Below are positions 24,470 to 38,313 of a stretch of DNA of 64,000 nt, one piece after another. Location: the NCBI RefSeq assembly GCF_017876295.1, contig NZ_JAGINT010000001.1:2542001-2606000 (forward strand). The letters run 5' to 3'. Numbering within the stretch: position 1 is the first letter of the stretch; every line of letters starts with the position of its first letter. The DNA is from Kribbella aluminosa (GTDB lineage: Bacteria > Actinomycetota > Actinomycetes > Propionibacteriales > Kribbellaceae). The position numbers and the translations under genes are program-made. The notes below the pieces were generated by a model. It worked only from the letters and a program-made list of their open reading frames with translations, made no database searches and was not told the DNA's origin.

Positions 24470-26295
24470 CTTCCTGGCTGGAGCGAGTCCCGTCCTGGTT
24501 CCTTCCCCTGGCTATCGGCCTCGCGCTGATCGCCGTGCCCTGGTACGGGACTGACCCACTGTGGGTTCGCCAACTGACCCTGATCGCCATCTACACCATG
24601 CTTGTCGCCGGGCTGAACATCACCTTCGGATACGCAGGTCTGCTGTCGCTGGGGCAGGTGGCGATGTTCGCGCTCGGCGCGTACACGACCGGAATCCTGA
24701 TGATCCACGGGTGGTCCATGCTGCCCAGCCTCGCTGTGGCCGTGGCAGCCTCCGGTGTCATCGGCCTCATCACGGGTCTGCCCGGACTCAGACTGGGCGG
24801 CTGGGGTCTCGGCATGACATCGTTCTTTCTGGTGCTCCTGATCCCCGACATCACCCAGATCTTTACCAAGCAAACCGGGGGCCTCTTCGGGCTCACAGCT
24901 GTCCCGCCCGCCACCATCGGTGGTCACCAGCTCGACAAGAACGAGTTCTACGCGGTGTGCACCATCGCGATGGTCGTGGTCGTTGCCCTGCTTCGCAACC
25001 TGATGCGGTCGTCCTTCGGCAACTCCTTGCGCGTCCTGCGACGGAGCCCCGTGCTCGCGACATCGCTCGGACTCAACATTCATCTCCTGAAAGCCAAGGC
25101 CTTCGTCATCTCGTCGCTGCCGGCCGGCCTGGGCGGCGGCCTCGTCGTCAGCCTCGACCACTACATCGCGCCAACTTCGTTCACCCTGACCCTCGGAGTC
25201 CTGATCATCGCTGCTTCGGTCCTCGGCGGGTCCGAGAGCATCTACGGAGCATTCTTCGGAGTCGCCGTCATTCGGCTCGGTACGTGGCAGGTGACCGCGT
25301 TCGAGAAGTACTCGTTGGTTGCCTACGGCCTCTTCCTGGTCCTCGGCGGCGTCTTCTTCTCGCAAGGTATCGCCGGCCTTGCCGAGCGAAAGGCCGGCCG
25401 GTGGCACTCCGCGCGCTCGCGCTTGAAGCCCCCAGCCGGGACGCGCGCCGCACCGCGGCTCAGAACTCAGGCACCAAACGTCATGCCTATCCCCGGCAGC
25501 CCACTGGAAGTGCGCGGCCTGACCAAACACTTCCAGGGCAACCAGGCATTGAACGACGTATCCATCGCGGCACTACCGGGTCAAGTCACCAGCCTCGTGG
25601 GCCCCAACGGATCGGGTAAGACCACCCTGCTGAACCTGATCTCTGGTCTCTATCGCCCGACCGCCGGCGAGGCGACGCTCGCCGGCGAGCGGCTCTCCGG
25701 TCGCCCACCACATCTTGTGGCCCGACGCGGCGTAGCCCGCACCTTCCAGACGCCCGTACTCCCGGACGGCATGACGGTGCTCGAGGCAGTGGCGTCGGCA
25801 CGCTATGCAAAGGATTCGGTAAGCATCGCGACGACGATCCTGCGTCTGCCCGCGAACCGGGCTGCCGAGCGATCCCGCGAGGCAGCGGCCCGCCAGGCGC
25901 TGCGACGTGTGGGGTGTGAAGATCTCGCCGACCAGGACGCGTCCGGCCTTGCCTTGGGCAGCCGTCGACGCGTCGAGGTCGCCCGCGCTCTGGCCGGCAA
26001 CCCTCACCTCATCCTCCTTGACGAGCCGGCATCGGGCCTCGACGAGGGTGAAGTAGAGGAGTTGGCGTCCGTGATTCGCCAAGTCGCGGCGGCAGGCGGC
26101 ACGGTCCTCCTCGTCGAACACAACTTCAACATGGTCTGTTCGGTGTCGGACCAGATCTACGTCCTCGAATCCGGCCGTCTGCTCGCGCAGGGCACTCCCG
26201 ACGAGATCCAGCGCAACCAAGTTGTGGCGGAGAGCTACCTCGGGCAGCTACCCGACGCCGATCAGCTCGGAGCGCCGATCCGTGCAGGGGAATGA
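24466..26295 (+). CDS. Fused LivM permease - LivG ATPase
   Basis: 609 residues. Residues 1 to about 310 are a LivM-type permease (GLNITFGYAGLLSLGQVAMFALGAYTTG; loop FGNSLRVLRRSPVLATSLGLN). After a Pro/Arg-rich linker, residues from about 345 on form a LivG ATPase: Walker A GPNGSGKTT, a signature reading A-L-G-S-R-R-R-V-E-V-A-R-A (LSGGQ not conserved, as often in LivG), Walker B LILLDEPASGLD, and switch His in LLVEHNFN. The fusion ties channel and motor in one chain. It is the second gene of the importer operon. Confidence 0.92.
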   Translation: MTSWLERVPSWFLPLAIGLALIAVPWYGTDPLWVRQLTLIAIYTMLVAGLNITFGYAGLLSLGQVAMFALGAYTTGILMIHGWSMLPSLAVAVAASGVIGLITGLPGLRLGGWGLGMTSFFLVLLIPDITQIFTKQTGGLFGLTAVPPATIGGHQLDKNEFYAVCTIAMVVVVALLRNLMRSSFGNSLRVLRRSPVLATSLGLNIHLLKAKAFVISSLPAGLGGGLVVSLDHYIAPTSFTLTLGVLIIAASVLGGSESIYGAFFGVAVIRLGTWQVTAFEKYSLVAYGLFLVLGGVFFSQGIAGLAERKAGRWHSARSRLKPPAGTRAAPRLRTQAPNVMPIPGSPLEVRGLTKHFQGNQALNDVSIAALPGQVTSLVGPNGSGKTTLLNLISGLYRPTAGEATLAGERLSGRPPHLVARRGVARTFQTPVLPDGMTVLEAVASARYAKDSVSIATTILRLPANRAAERSREAAARQALRRVGCEDLADQDASGLALGSRRRVEVARALAGNPHLILLDEPASGLDEGEVEELASVIRQVAAAGGTVLLVEHNFNMVCSVSDQIYVLESGRLLAQGTPDEIQRNQVVAESYLGQLPDADQLGAPIRAGE

Positions 26296-26296
26296 C

Positions 26297-27040
26297 GTGT
26301 CTTCATCATCAGTCGCACCGCTGCTAGAGGTGAACGACCTCAGCGCGGGCTACCGCGACCTGGTGGCAATCCGCGACATCTCGCTCAGCGTTCACCCAGG
26401 CAAGGTCACCGTCCTGTTGGGTCGCAACGGCGCAGGCAAAAGCACAACGCTGCTGACCATCGCGGGCCTCGCCAAACGCACCGCCGGCCAGATCCTCCTT
26501 GACGGAGTCGATATCACCGACAGACCGCCCCACGTGCGCACGGCCCTAGGGATAGCGCTCGTGCCGGAGAACAAGCGGATCTTCCGGCGCCGAACTGTCG
26601 AGGAGAACCTCGCCATCGGCGGGTACATCCTTCGACGTGGCGAACGACGAGCGGCCGTGCGAAACGCGTACGACCGATTCCCGATGCTGCACGCCAAGCG
26701 GCACGAGCCGGCCGGCGGTTTGAGCGGCGGACAGCAACAGATGCTGTCGATCGCTCAGGCGCTGATGCCCGGACCACGTGTTCTCATGCTCGACGAGCCC
26801 ACCGCGGGCCTGGCACCGGTGATCGTCAAGGACGTCCTCGAGATCCTCGGATCCATCAAGGCCGAAGACGTGGGTGTTTTGCTGGTCGAGCAGCTCGTCG
26901 ACCAAGCGATGACGGTGGCGGATCGCGTGGTCCTGCTCGATCACGGTCGGGTCCAGTCCAGCGCAGAGGCGGACGGTCTGCACAACTTCGAGGAACTGCG
27001 GAACGTGTATCTCGGGGGTAGGCCGGATGACCAGCCGTGA
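26297..27040 (+). CDS. livF: LivF-type ABC ATPase
   Basis: 247 residues from GTG 26297, preceded by AGGGGAATGAC. It shows Walker A GRNGAGKST, the Q-loop region VPENKRIFRRRTVEENL, the canonical signature GLSGGQQQML, Walker B VLMLDEPTAGLAP, and a Gln rather than His at the switch (LLVEQLVDQA), the norm for LivF. It pairs with the LivG half of the preceding fusion to power import. Confidence 0.92.
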   Translation: MSSSSVAPLLEVNDLSAGYRDLVAIRDISLSVHPGKVTVLLGRNGAGKSTTLLTIAGLAKRTAGQILLDGVDITDRPPHVRTALGIALVPENKRIFRRRTVEENLAIGGYILRRGERRAAVRNAYDRFPMLHAKRHEPAGGLSGGQQQMLSIAQALMPGPRVLMLDEPTAGLAPVIVKDVLEILGSIKAEDVGVLLVEQLVDQAMTVADRVVLLDHGRVQSSAEADGLHNFEELRNVYLGGRPDDQP

Positions 27041-27054
27041 TCGCGACGGTGTGC

Positions 27055-27071
27055 GTTCCGCCGACCGGTAC
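27055..27071. promoter_or_regulatory. Candidate regulon operator (GTTCCG-CCGAC-CGGTAC)
   Basis: A one-mismatch copy of the island palindrome, in the short gap between livF and the binding-protein gene. It suggests extra control of the binding protein itself. Confidence 0.45.
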
Positions 27072-27171
27072 TGAGACGCGCGCCAGAAGGCACAGCAACC
27101 CTACGTTCCCCATGAGCCCCGTGATATGGCGCTCGCCCGGCCCGGACAGGTTTCGGCAGAAGAAGGGGAGC

Positions 27172-28356
27172 GTGACAGTGCACAAAGTGATTGCTGGGAT
27201 GCTGGGGGCCTTGGTGGTTCTTGCCGGCTGCGGCACCGCGAAAGACTCAAGTTCTGGAGATGCGAGCGGTCCCTTCCAGGTCCTCGTTGTCACCGGGACC
27301 TCGGGTGCCTACGCACAGTTCGCGAACGCGAACGTGACGGGCATCAAGGCGGCCGCCAAGGTCATCAACGAACGTGGTGGGATCGACGGTCGCAAGGTCG
27401 AGATCAAAGTTGTCGACGATCAGAGCGACGCAACTCAAGCGGTCAGCCTTCTTCAGCAGGAGCTGGCCCGGTCACGACCCAACCTGGTGTGGTTCTTCAC
27501 CATTGGCGAGGGACAAGCGCTGATGCCGATCTTGAACGGCGAGAAGGTCCTGGTGGTGACGAATTCGGGCGATCCGCTCGCGGACCCAGCGAAGTACCCC
27601 TACCTCACGTCTCTCGCCGCCGACCAGAAGGCACCGTACGTCGCCATGCGCCAGCGGCTGGAAGCTGAGGGGGCGAAGAAGGTCGGATTCATCACCACCA
27701 ACGACGGTGTCGGTCAGGTTGACTGGCCGGCCTTCCAAGAGGCGATGAAAGGGTCAGGCATGACTCTGTTCAACGAGCCGGTGAATCTGAACTCTCTCAA
27801 CGTCACGCCCAACATGCTGTCGTTGAAGAACAAGGGCATCGACCACCTGGTGGTCGAGTCGTATACCGCCCTGACGTCGTACATCTTCTCGGCTCGGACC
27901 GCGGCCGGCATGGACGACATTCCCACGATTGGCGACTCGCCGGTTGCGCAGACGGACCCAGCCAAGGCGATCGCGCCCGCGGACCAGAAGAACGTCGTAC
28001 TGGTGGCCGCGAATCCGCAGGTCGAGGGAGGTGTGTCGGGGGCGGGCTGGGACAAGATGGTCGGCGCTCTCAAAGCCACCGGCGGCATCTCCGTGGTCCA
28101 GTCGCAGGCCACGGTCTACACCGGGCTGCAGGCGATCGCCGCGGCTGCCGCGAAGGCCGGCTCGACCGATCCTGGTGACATGATCAAGGTGCTGAGAGGA
28201 AAGCTCGAGAGTCCCGAGTTCACGTTCCCGCAGGTCTGGGAGCCGGTGAGCCCGACGTCCAACCTGCTCAAGTCGCCTCCCAAGGACTTCAACTTCGTCA
28301 AGGTCGCCCCCTACAACGAGATCGGGCAGTTCCCCGCCGGTGCTGTCGTGCACTAG
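27172..28356 (+). CDS. Branched-chain-type ABC substrate-binding lipoprotein
   Basis: 394 residues from GTG 27172 behind AGAAGGGGAG; longer upstream frames lack a signal. The N-terminus is a lipoprotein signal (MTVHKVIAGMLGALVVLAGC) with the lipid-bearing Cys in L-A-G-C. The mature part is a type I periplasmic-binding fold (GPFQVLVVTGTSGAYAQFANANVTGIKAAAKVINERGGIDGRKV, LTSLAADQKAPYVAMRQRLEAEGAKKVGFITTNDG). It captures the substrate outside the membrane for the LivHMGF complex. Confidence 0.92.
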   Translation: MTVHKVIAGMLGALVVLAGCGTAKDSSSGDASGPFQVLVVTGTSGAYAQFANANVTGIKAAAKVINERGGIDGRKVEIKVVDDQSDATQAVSLLQQELARSRPNLVWFFTIGEGQALMPILNGEKVLVVTNSGDPLADPAKYPYLTSLAADQKAPYVAMRQRLEAEGAKKVGFITTNDGVGQVDWPAFQEAMKGSGMTLFNEPVNLNSLNVTPNMLSLKNKGIDHLVVESYTALTSYIFSARTAAGMDDIPTIGDSPVAQTDPAKAIAPADQKNVVLVAANPQVEGGVSGAGWDKMVGALKATGGISVVQSQATVYTGLQAIAAAAAKAGSTDPGDMIKVLRGKLESPEFTFPQVWEPVSPTSNLLKSPPKDFNFVKVAPYNEIGQFPAGAVVH

Positions 28357-28358
28357 CC

Positions 28359-28378
28359 GCGGACGGCGAGGCGTCCGC
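28359..28378 (+). terminator. Hairpin after the importer operon
   Basis: GCGGACG (28359-28365), a six-base loop, then CGTCCGC (28372-28378), starting three bases after the binding-protein stop. It is a perfect 7-bp GC stem with no T-tract, as is common for actinobacterial terminators. Confidence 0.5.
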
Positions 28379-28479
28379 CACGAAGGTGGAATCCACAGCC
28401 GTTCCAGTCTGTCGACCGCTGTCGAGCTGACGCTTGAGACGCCCACCATGCTCATGTATCGCCCAAGGAGGAGAACACT

Positions 28480-29721
28480 ATGGAAGGCTCGAGACCAGCA
28501 CCCGTCGGCACGGGTCATCCCAGCGGCCGTGCCCCCCAACCGTCGCGGCTGGCGGACCCGGCGCTCCATCAGGTCGATCCAACCGATCCGTGGAGCAGTT
28601 GGAGCTGGCTGACGAACGCGACGCCTGTGGTGCGATTGGCGGACGAGGGCGAGTCGGCTCGCTGGCACCTGCTGGGCTACGAGCAGATGAAGGAGGCCCT
28701 CCAGGATCCGGTTCTGTTCTCGAGCCGGAACACCGCCGAGGCATTTGGCCGATCCTCCTTCGAACTGATCCCGGGGGAGCTCGATCCCCCGGAGCATCGC
28801 AGGTACCGCCAACTGTTGAACCCGGCCTTCGCGCCGGGCGCGATCAAGGTCCTGGAGCCGGCCATCAGGCAGGTGTGCAACGAGCTCATCGACGGCTTCC
28901 AGGACCGCGGCGGATGCGATCTCATCGCGGACTTCGCCTTCCTCTTCCCGACGACGATCTTCCTGCGCATGCTGGGGTTGCCGGACGACCGGCGCGACGA
29001 GTTCGTGGACTGGACCCACCGCTTCACGCGTCCTACCTCGCCCGAAGATCGGCAGGTGGTCCAGGACCTCATCGACAGAACACTCGGCGACGTCTTCGCA
29101 GCTCGACGTGACCAGCCGCGTGAGGACATGGCGTCGTTCCTGGTGACCTGCGAGCTGGACGGCCGGCCTCTGGAGGTCCGAGAGCTGCTGGGGATCGGAC
29201 GGCTCCTGTTCATCGCCGGCCTCGACACGGTGGCGGCCACCCTGGGGTGGTGCTTCCATCACCTGGCTTTTCAACCGGGGCAACGACGCCACCTCATCGA
29301 GCACCCTGACAGCGTCCCGTTGGCCGTCGAGGAGTTCCTGCGGTACTACTCGGTCGTCACGAGTACCCGGTCGGTGTCTGAGGATACCGAGCTGACCGGA
29401 TGCCCCATCAAGAAGGGCGACATCGCCGTCGTGCCACTCGCACCGGCGAATCGGGATCCGAGATCATTCCCCGATGCCGACGAGTTCCTGATCGAACGCC
29501 GACCGAATCGGCACGTCGGTTTCGGTCTGGGACCACATCGCTGCCTGGGCGCCCATCTTGCTCGCACCGAGCTGAGGATCGCGCTCGAGGAGTGGCACAG
29601 GCGTATCCCAGACTATGTCGTACCTGATGGAGTGGAGCTGCCGTCCTCGGGTTTCGATGCGTTGTACGGTGTGGGGACCTCGGTCCCGATGCTGGATTCG
29701 CTCCCACTGGTGTGGAAGTAG
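28480..29721 (+). CDS. Cytochrome P450
   Basis: 413 residues from ATG 28480 behind AAGGAGGAGAACACT. The heme cysteine is Cys355 in FGLGPHRCLG. The I-helix oxygen motif is A-G-L-D-T in LLFIAGLDTVAATLG, and the K-helix E-x-x-R is EFLR. The soluble class I bacterial type lacks a membrane anchor. A ferredoxin gene follows seven bases after its stop and should pass electrons to it. It may hydroxylate or O-demethylate the imported compound. The CYP family number cannot be assigned by eye. Confidence 0.95.
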   Translation: MEGSRPAPVGTGHPSGRAPQPSRLADPALHQVDPTDPWSSWSWLTNATPVVRLADEGESARWHLLGYEQMKEALQDPVLFSSRNTAEAFGRSSFELIPGELDPPEHRRYRQLLNPAFAPGAIKVLEPAIRQVCNELIDGFQDRGGCDLIADFAFLFPTTIFLRMLGLPDDRRDEFVDWTHRFTRPTSPEDRQVVQDLIDRTLGDVFAARRDQPREDMASFLVTCELDGRPLEVRELLGIGRLLFIAGLDTVAATLGWCFHHLAFQPGQRRHLIEHPDSVPLAVEEFLRYYSVVTSTRSVSEDTELTGCPIKKGDIAVVPLAPANRDPRSFPDADEFLIERRPNRHVGFGLGPHRCLGAHLARTELRIALEEWHRRIPDYVVPDGVELPSSGFDALYGVGTSVPMLDSLPLVWK

Positions 29722-29728
29722 GCCGGAG

Positions 29729-29926
29729 ATGCGGATTCGCGTAAATCACGATCGATGCACCGGCCATGCGCGCTGTAACGCCCTCTCGGAGGAGATCTAC
29801 CCCCTCGACGACGTCGGATACTCGGCTGTCGTCGATGCTCAGGTCCCGGTGGGTAGCGAGTCGATCGCCCGCGAGGGCGCCGACACGTGTCCCGAAGGGG
29901 CGATCGAGGTCATCGACGACTGCTGA
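29729..29926 (+). CDS. 3Fe-4S/4Fe-4S-type ferredoxin for the P450
   Basis: 65 residues. The cluster motif is C-T-G-H-A-R-C with a later C-P (DTCPEGAIEV). Histidine replaces the usual second cysteine, the pattern of P450-associated actinobacterial ferredoxins. Start ATG 29729 has GGAG directly before it. It should carry single electrons from a reductase to the adjacent P450; no reductase gene is adjacent. Confidence 0.9.
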   Translation: MRIRVNHDRCTGHARCNALSEEIYPLDDVGYSAVVDAQVPVGSESIAREGADTCPEGAIEVIDDC

Positions 29927-30030
29927 CGAATGCTGGGCGCTCAGTCTGCCCTGCCTCCGAGTTCGGCCGTTGTCCATAGGAACGACGCGATCGACAACGA
30001 GACCCCGATCGACGAGAGGGAGCGACAAAC

Positions 30031-31389
<1,359 letters not shown>

Positions 31390-31397
31390 ATTGGCAC

Positions 31398-31414
31398 GTT
31401 CCGATGTCCGGAAC
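31398..31414. promoter_or_regulatory. Perfect regulon operator GTTCCG-ATGTC-CGGAAC
   Basis: A perfect 6+5+6 palindrome nine bases after the GlcD-type stop and 146 bases before the UPF0261 gene. It is a likely control site for the UPF0261/TIM-barrel operon. Confidence 0.65.
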
Positions 31415-31559
31415 GATGTGCTGCCGCGGGCGGCGGGGGGAGCGAGGGTGCCGCGTGGAGTTAGTAGTCGGGGTAACGCACTCAGATCGGGTGGTGTCGG
31501 CATAAGGAGCCGGTATCTCAGTCCTGACCAGGCGCTACCGATGAGCGGAGGCGACCACG

Positions 31560-32780
31560 ATGGCAACGATTCTTCTGATCGGGACCTTGGACACCAAGTG
31601 GGCGGAGTACGCCTTTGTGCGTGACCGGCTGACCGATGCCGGGGTGGCTACCATCGTGGTTGATGTCGGCGTCCAGGGCGAGCCCGGTTTTCGCCCGGAC
31701 ATCACGCGCGAGGAGGTGGCCGGCTCTGTCGGCGCTGACGTCGTCGCACTGGCCGAGGCCGGCGACCGGGGCGCGGCGGTCGCCACCATGGCTCGCGGCG
31801 CAGCCGAGTGGGTTGCCAAGCTGCACCGCGAGGGTCGCTGCGACGCCGCACTGGCGCTCGGTGGCACCGGCGGTACGTCGCTGGCCTCGCAAGCCATGCG
31901 AGTGTTGCCTCTCGGCGTACCCAAAGTGATCGTGTCGACCGTCGCGTCCGGCGACACCGGCCCTTACATCGGCGAGAGCGACCTGGTCCTGATGCCCAGC
32001 GTGGTCGACATCGCCGGTGTAAACCGTCTATCGACCCGCATTCTGGCGAATGCGGCGGCGTCGGTGGCAGGCATGGCCACTACGACACAGCCGCCGGACA
32101 CCGGTACCAAGCCGGTGATCGCGGCCAGCATGTTCGGGGTCACCACGGCCTGCGTGACCGCAGCCCGAGAGAGGCTAGAGGAGCTTGGCTACGAGGTGCT
32201 GGTGTTTCACATGACCGGCGCCGGCGGCCGGACGCTCGAATCGCTCGCTCATGAGGGCTACCTCGCTGGTGTCCTCGACATCACCACCACTGAGCTCGCC
32301 GACGAGCTCGTGGGCGGCGTCTTCTCAGCCGGGGCCAAACGCTTGACCGGGGCTGCTGCGGCTGGTGTGCCCCAGGTGGTCTCGGTCGGGGCGCTGGACA
32401 TGGTGAACTTCGGGCGTAAGGACACGGTGCCACCGCAGTTCGCCGACCGGAATCTCTATCTGCACAACCCGAACGTCACTTTGATGCGGACAACTCCGTC
32501 GGAGTGCGCCGAGCTTGGCAAGCGGCTCGCCGAGCGGGTCAGTGCCGCTACCGCTCCAGCCGCCGTATTCCTGCCGCTGCGGGGTGTCTCCTCGATCGCG
32601 ACCGAGGGCGGACCGTTCCATGACGCCGACGCCGACGAGGTGTTGTTCAGCGCGATCCGGCGGCACTTGAATCGGGACGCAGTGGAGATCGTCGAGTCCG
32701 ACAAGGAGATCAACGACCCGGATTTCGCCATTGCTATGGCGGAGAGGCTCCATCAGATGGTCAAGGCGACAGCCAGCTAG
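31560..32780 (+). CDS. UPF0261 / Tm-1-like ATP-binding domain protein
   Basis: 406 residues from ATG 31560 behind GGAGGCGACC. It opens ATILLIGTLDTKWAEYAFVRDRL, the signature of the UPF0261/Tm-1-like ATP-binding domain (the plant Tm-1 antiviral protein has the same fold). Other conserved blocks are LALGGTGGTSLASQAMR, STVASGDTGPYIGESD and VPQVVSVGALDMVNFG. Here it pairs with a separate TIM-barrel gene that is fused to it in plant Tm-1. Its biochemical role is not established; catabolic clusters often carry the pair. Confidence 0.9.
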   Translation: MATILLIGTLDTKWAEYAFVRDRLTDAGVATIVVDVGVQGEPGFRPDITREEVAGSVGADVVALAEAGDRGAAVATMARGAAEWVAKLHREGRCDAALALGGTGGTSLASQAMRVLPLGVPKVIVSTVASGDTGPYIGESDLVLMPSVVDIAGVNRLSTRILANAAASVAGMATTTQPPDTGTKPVIAASMFGVTTACVTAARERLEELGYEVLVFHMTGAGGRTLESLAHEGYLAGVLDITTTELADELVGGVFSAGAKRLTGAAAAGVPQVVSVGALDMVNFGRKDTVPPQFADRNLYLHNPNVTLMRTTPSECAELGKRLAERVSAATAPAAVFLPLRGVSSIATEGGPFHDADADEVLFSAIRRHLNRDAVEIVESDKEINDPDFAIAMAERLHQMVKATAS

Positions 32781-32810
32781 CACACGTCATTCAGGTAGAG
32801 GGGAAGTAGG

Positions 32811-33659
32811 ATGCCAGGCTTCACCCGTACTCAAGTCCTCGACCGACTGCGGGACAAGATCGACAGGGGCCGACCGGTGATCGGTGGCGGCGCCGGCACA
32901 GGGTTGTCGGCCAAGTGCGAAGAGACCGGAGGGATCGATCTCATCGTGATCTACAATTCCGGCCGCTATCGGATGGCCGGCCGCGGCTCGTTGGCCGGTC
33001 TACTCGCTTACGGCAACGCCAACGACGTGGTTGTGGAGATGGGCCGGGAGATCCTCCCGGTGGTCACGAACACCCCGGTCCTAGCCGGGGTCAACGGTAC
33101 CGACCCGTTTTACAACCCCGAGTTGTTCATTCAGGCGTTGATCCGGCAGGGTTTCTCCGGTGTACAGAACTTCCCGACCGTCGGCCTGATCGACGGCACC
33201 TTCCGCTCGCACCTTGAGGAGACCGGCATGGGTTTCGGTCTGGAGGTGGAGATGATCCGGGTAGCCCACCAGAACGGCGCTTTCACGACGCCGTACGTGT
33301 TCTCCGCAGCGGACGCCGTTGCGATGGCCGAGGCCGGCGCCGACGTGATCGTCTGTCATATGGGCCTGACGACTGGCGGGTCAATCGGCGCCGAGACGGG
33401 GCGGTCGCTAGACGAATGTGTGACCGCTGCGAACGAGTGGGCCGAAGCCGCTCGCTCAGTCCGCGACGACGTGATCGTCCTCGTCCACGGAGGTCCAATT
33501 GCCGAGCCAGAGGACGCGGAGTACGTGCTGAGTCGGACCATCGGAACGCACGGCTTCTACGGTGCCTCGTCGATGGAGCGGCTACCCACCGAACTGGCAA
33601 TCGCCGAGCGAACGCGAGAGTTCAACCGGATCACCCCTGGGAACTGGGGCCGGCGCTGA
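32811..33659 (+). CDS. TIM-barrel 'phosphoenolpyruvate hydrolase' family protein (Tm-1 C-terminal-like)
   Basis: 282 residues from ATG 32811 behind AGAGGGGAAGTAGG. It shows the family start ([51 protein letters not shown]). Further conserved blocks are [13 protein letters not shown] and [14 protein letters not shown]. The family name derives from remote similarity to PEP-utilising TIM barrels; the true reaction is unknown. It is co-transcribed with the UPF0261 gene 30 bases upstream. Confidence 0.88.
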   Translation: MPGFTRTQVLDRLRDKIDRGRPVIGGGAGTGLSAKCEETGGIDLIVIYNSGRYRMAGRGSLAGLLAYGNANDVVVEMGREILPVVTNTPVLAGVNGTDPFYNPELFIQALIRQGFSGVQNFPTVGLIDGTFRSHLEETGMGFGLEVEMIRVAHQNGAFTTPYVFSAADAVAMAEAGADVIVCHMGLTTGGSIGAETGRSLDECVTAANEWAEAARSVRDDVIVLVHGGPIAEPEDAEYVLSRTIGTHGFYGASSMERLPTELAIAERTREFNRITPGNWGRR

Positions 33660-33952
33660 GCTCGACGCGGTCCCATCTCCAGCATCTGGGCATCGATTCC
33701 TCGAATCGACGGCGTTGCCTGCAATCCGCGGCGGGAGCGTTGGCCGGGTGATGGGACGGCCGTCCAGGTGTAGCAGCTCCAGCAGCCGTTGGTTCGTCGC
33801 CTGTCGAGTGCTCCGGTCCTGCCGCCAGATCACCTCACGAAGCCTCGCTGATGCCTTGGAGCCGGTGACTTCGCTGCCGTCGTACAGGACGTTTCCTTGC
33901 ACAATGCGCCCGCCTTCAGGCAGCAGGCCGAGGATCGCGCGAGGGCACCGGG

Positions 33953-34170
33953 ATCTCCGCGAAGCGCGAGGTCACCATCGCCGTGATCGCGCACGCCGGC
34001 GACGGAAACACCCCATCCTCTAGGACGCCCTCGATCCCCAAGGCATCCTCAACCCCGGTTCGGACTTCTAGATTGACACGTTCCGATGTCCGGAACGATG
34101 CGTTGCCGCAGAAGGTGCGTCGGGCGAAGGTGCCGTGTCTGGAGGCAGATGTCGGGGCAACGCAGCCGAT
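33953..34170 (+). pseudogene. Deleted duplicate of the GlcD-type oxidase 3' end
   Basis: Positions 33953-34021 match 31087-31150 almost base for base (the GDGNTH coding region, with one inserted C). Positions 34023-34100 match 31341-31420, running through the stop codon, the 17-base palindrome and beyond, with weaker match to about 34170. About 190 bases between the two blocks are missing. It is a relic of a second oxidase copy or of an aborted duplication. Confidence 0.8.
34080..34096. promoter_or_regulatory. Second perfect copy of GTTCCG-ATGTC-CGGAAC
   Basis: Identical, including the spacer, to 31398-31414, and part of the duplicated block. No gene lies close downstream on either strand that it could obviously control. 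Confidence 0.45.
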
Positions 34171-34392
34171 GAAGGGCAACACCCTCGACGGTGCCCGTCC
34201 CGAGCTGTGGTGAATCGCTGCGCCGAGCAGACGCGGCCCGCCGGTACGCCGCAACCGGCTTCGCCGCGCAAAGCTCTCATCCCTCGAGGGCGGCATGGTC
34301 GTCGAAGTCCCCGAGCTCCACCTGACGCCCTGACTGTTGCGCGGTGCATCGGATCGCGGGAATCGGTCAGATTCTGTTCGCAAAGCTAGTGA

Positions 34393-37222
<2,830 letters not shown>

Positions 37223-37240
37223 GCCGACCGGACCGCCTGG

Positions 37241-38266
37241 TCAGCTGCTCGTGTCCTGGGCGCCCCTGCGGGGGGCAGGTGCAACTGACTCACGGATGAT
37301 GATTCGGTTGATGGGGTCGTGTGAGGGTTCCGGCGGCTCCTCACCGCGTACCGTGGCGATGAGCTTCAGGATCGCTTCGCGGCCTTGGGCGTCTCGGTCC
37401 ACGGCGACTGTCGAGAGCGCCGGGGTGGCGTAACGGCCCATGTCGTAGTCGTCCCAGCCGAACACGCTGATGTCGTCCGGAACGCGCCAACCTCGCTCGA
37501 GTGCCGCGCGGATGGCTCCCATCGCAGCCTGGTCGCTGGCTGCGATGACGGCGGTGACTCCGCACGTCGCGGGCAGTCCTTGGACGGCGTCGTACCCGGA
37601 CTGGCCGGACCAGTCTCCGTCCGCGACGCCATACGATCTGAGACCGAGTTCCTCGATGGTGGTTTCGTAGACCAGCTTCCGATTGCGAGCCGACGTGAAC
37701 GTCTGGGGGCCGGCGATGTGGAGGAAGTCCCGGTGGCCGAGCGATACCAGGTGCTCGATGATGTTCCGGACCACCGAGGCGTCCGCGAGTTCGCCTTGGC
37801 TACGAAACTGGTCGTCGTAGTCCCCGGTGGCCACGATGGGAACGGGTGATCGCTCGAGATCCAGGGCGAGCGGGCTGAGCGACAGGATCCCTTCGAAACC
37901 ACCGTTGGCAGCGAGTTCGAGCACGCGGTCGGCCCGGGTCCGGGCGTCGCCGACGATGGTGACGACCTCGAGTAGGTATCCCTCGGCCTGTGCGATGGCA
38001 GCAGCCCCGCCGAGCAGCTGGGAGTGCAGCAGGCTGGGAGTGGAAGGCAGGATCGTGGCGAGCCTGCCGCTGCGCTTTGTGCGCATCGACCGCGCCACCG
38101 GATTCGGTCGGTAGTTCAGCTCGGAAACGACAGCTTCGATCTTCTGCCGGGTCGCCGGCTTGAGACTCTCGATCCGGCGGAAGTAACGCGACACCGTCTG
38201 ATGGGAGACACCTGCCCGGCGCGCCACCTCATGGATCGTGATTCGTGGGGCGCCCACGTCGGTCAT
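37241..38266 (-). CDS. LacI-family transcriptional regulator
   Basis: 341 residues. The DNA-binding helix-turn-helix is ITIHEVARRAGVSHQTVSRYF, with the hinge helix LNYRPNPVARSM, followed by a sugar-binding periplasmic-type core (LATILPSTPSLLHSQLLGG... VIAASDQAAMGAIRAALERG... ISVFGWDDYDMGRYATPALSTV). It is divergent from the sugar operon at 38417, whose promoter carries two LacI-type palindromes, so it is the likely local repressor. It is convergent with the beta-galactosidase gene 18 bases away. Confidence 0.94.
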   Translation of the reverse strand: MTDVGAPRITIHEVARRAGVSHQTVSRYFRRIESLKPATRQKIEAVVSELNYRPNPVARSMRTKRSGRLATILPSTPSLLHSQLLGGAAAIAQAEGYLLEVVTIVGDARTRADRVLELAANGGFEGILSLSPLALDLERSPVPIVATGDYDDQFRSQGELADASVVRNIIEHLVSLGHRDFLHIAGPQTFTSARNRKLVYETTIEELGLRSYGVADGDWSGQSGYDAVQGLPATCGVTAVIAASDQAAMGAIRAALERGWRVPDDISVFGWDDYDMGRYATPALSTVAVDRDAQGREAILKLIATVRGEEPPEPSHDPINRIIIRESVAPAPRRGAQDTSS

Positions 38267-38313
38267 CCAGATCCTCCTGCCAGTAGGTCGTTTTCAATCT
38301 AGCCCACGAACCG

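Noticed and set aside
24466..26295. LivM-LivG fusion as a novel system
   Set aside because: Such fusions are known in actinobacterial Liv-type importers, and both halves look normal.
27754..29304. 516-codon minus-strand frame across the binding protein and P450
   Set aside because: It spans two real plus-strand genes and their gap, shows no domain, and lacks a start signal.
37223..37240. Possible bidirectional terminator between the beta-galactosidase and LacI genes
   Set aside because: Only a 4-5 base GACC/GGTC pairing can be drawn, too weak to report.
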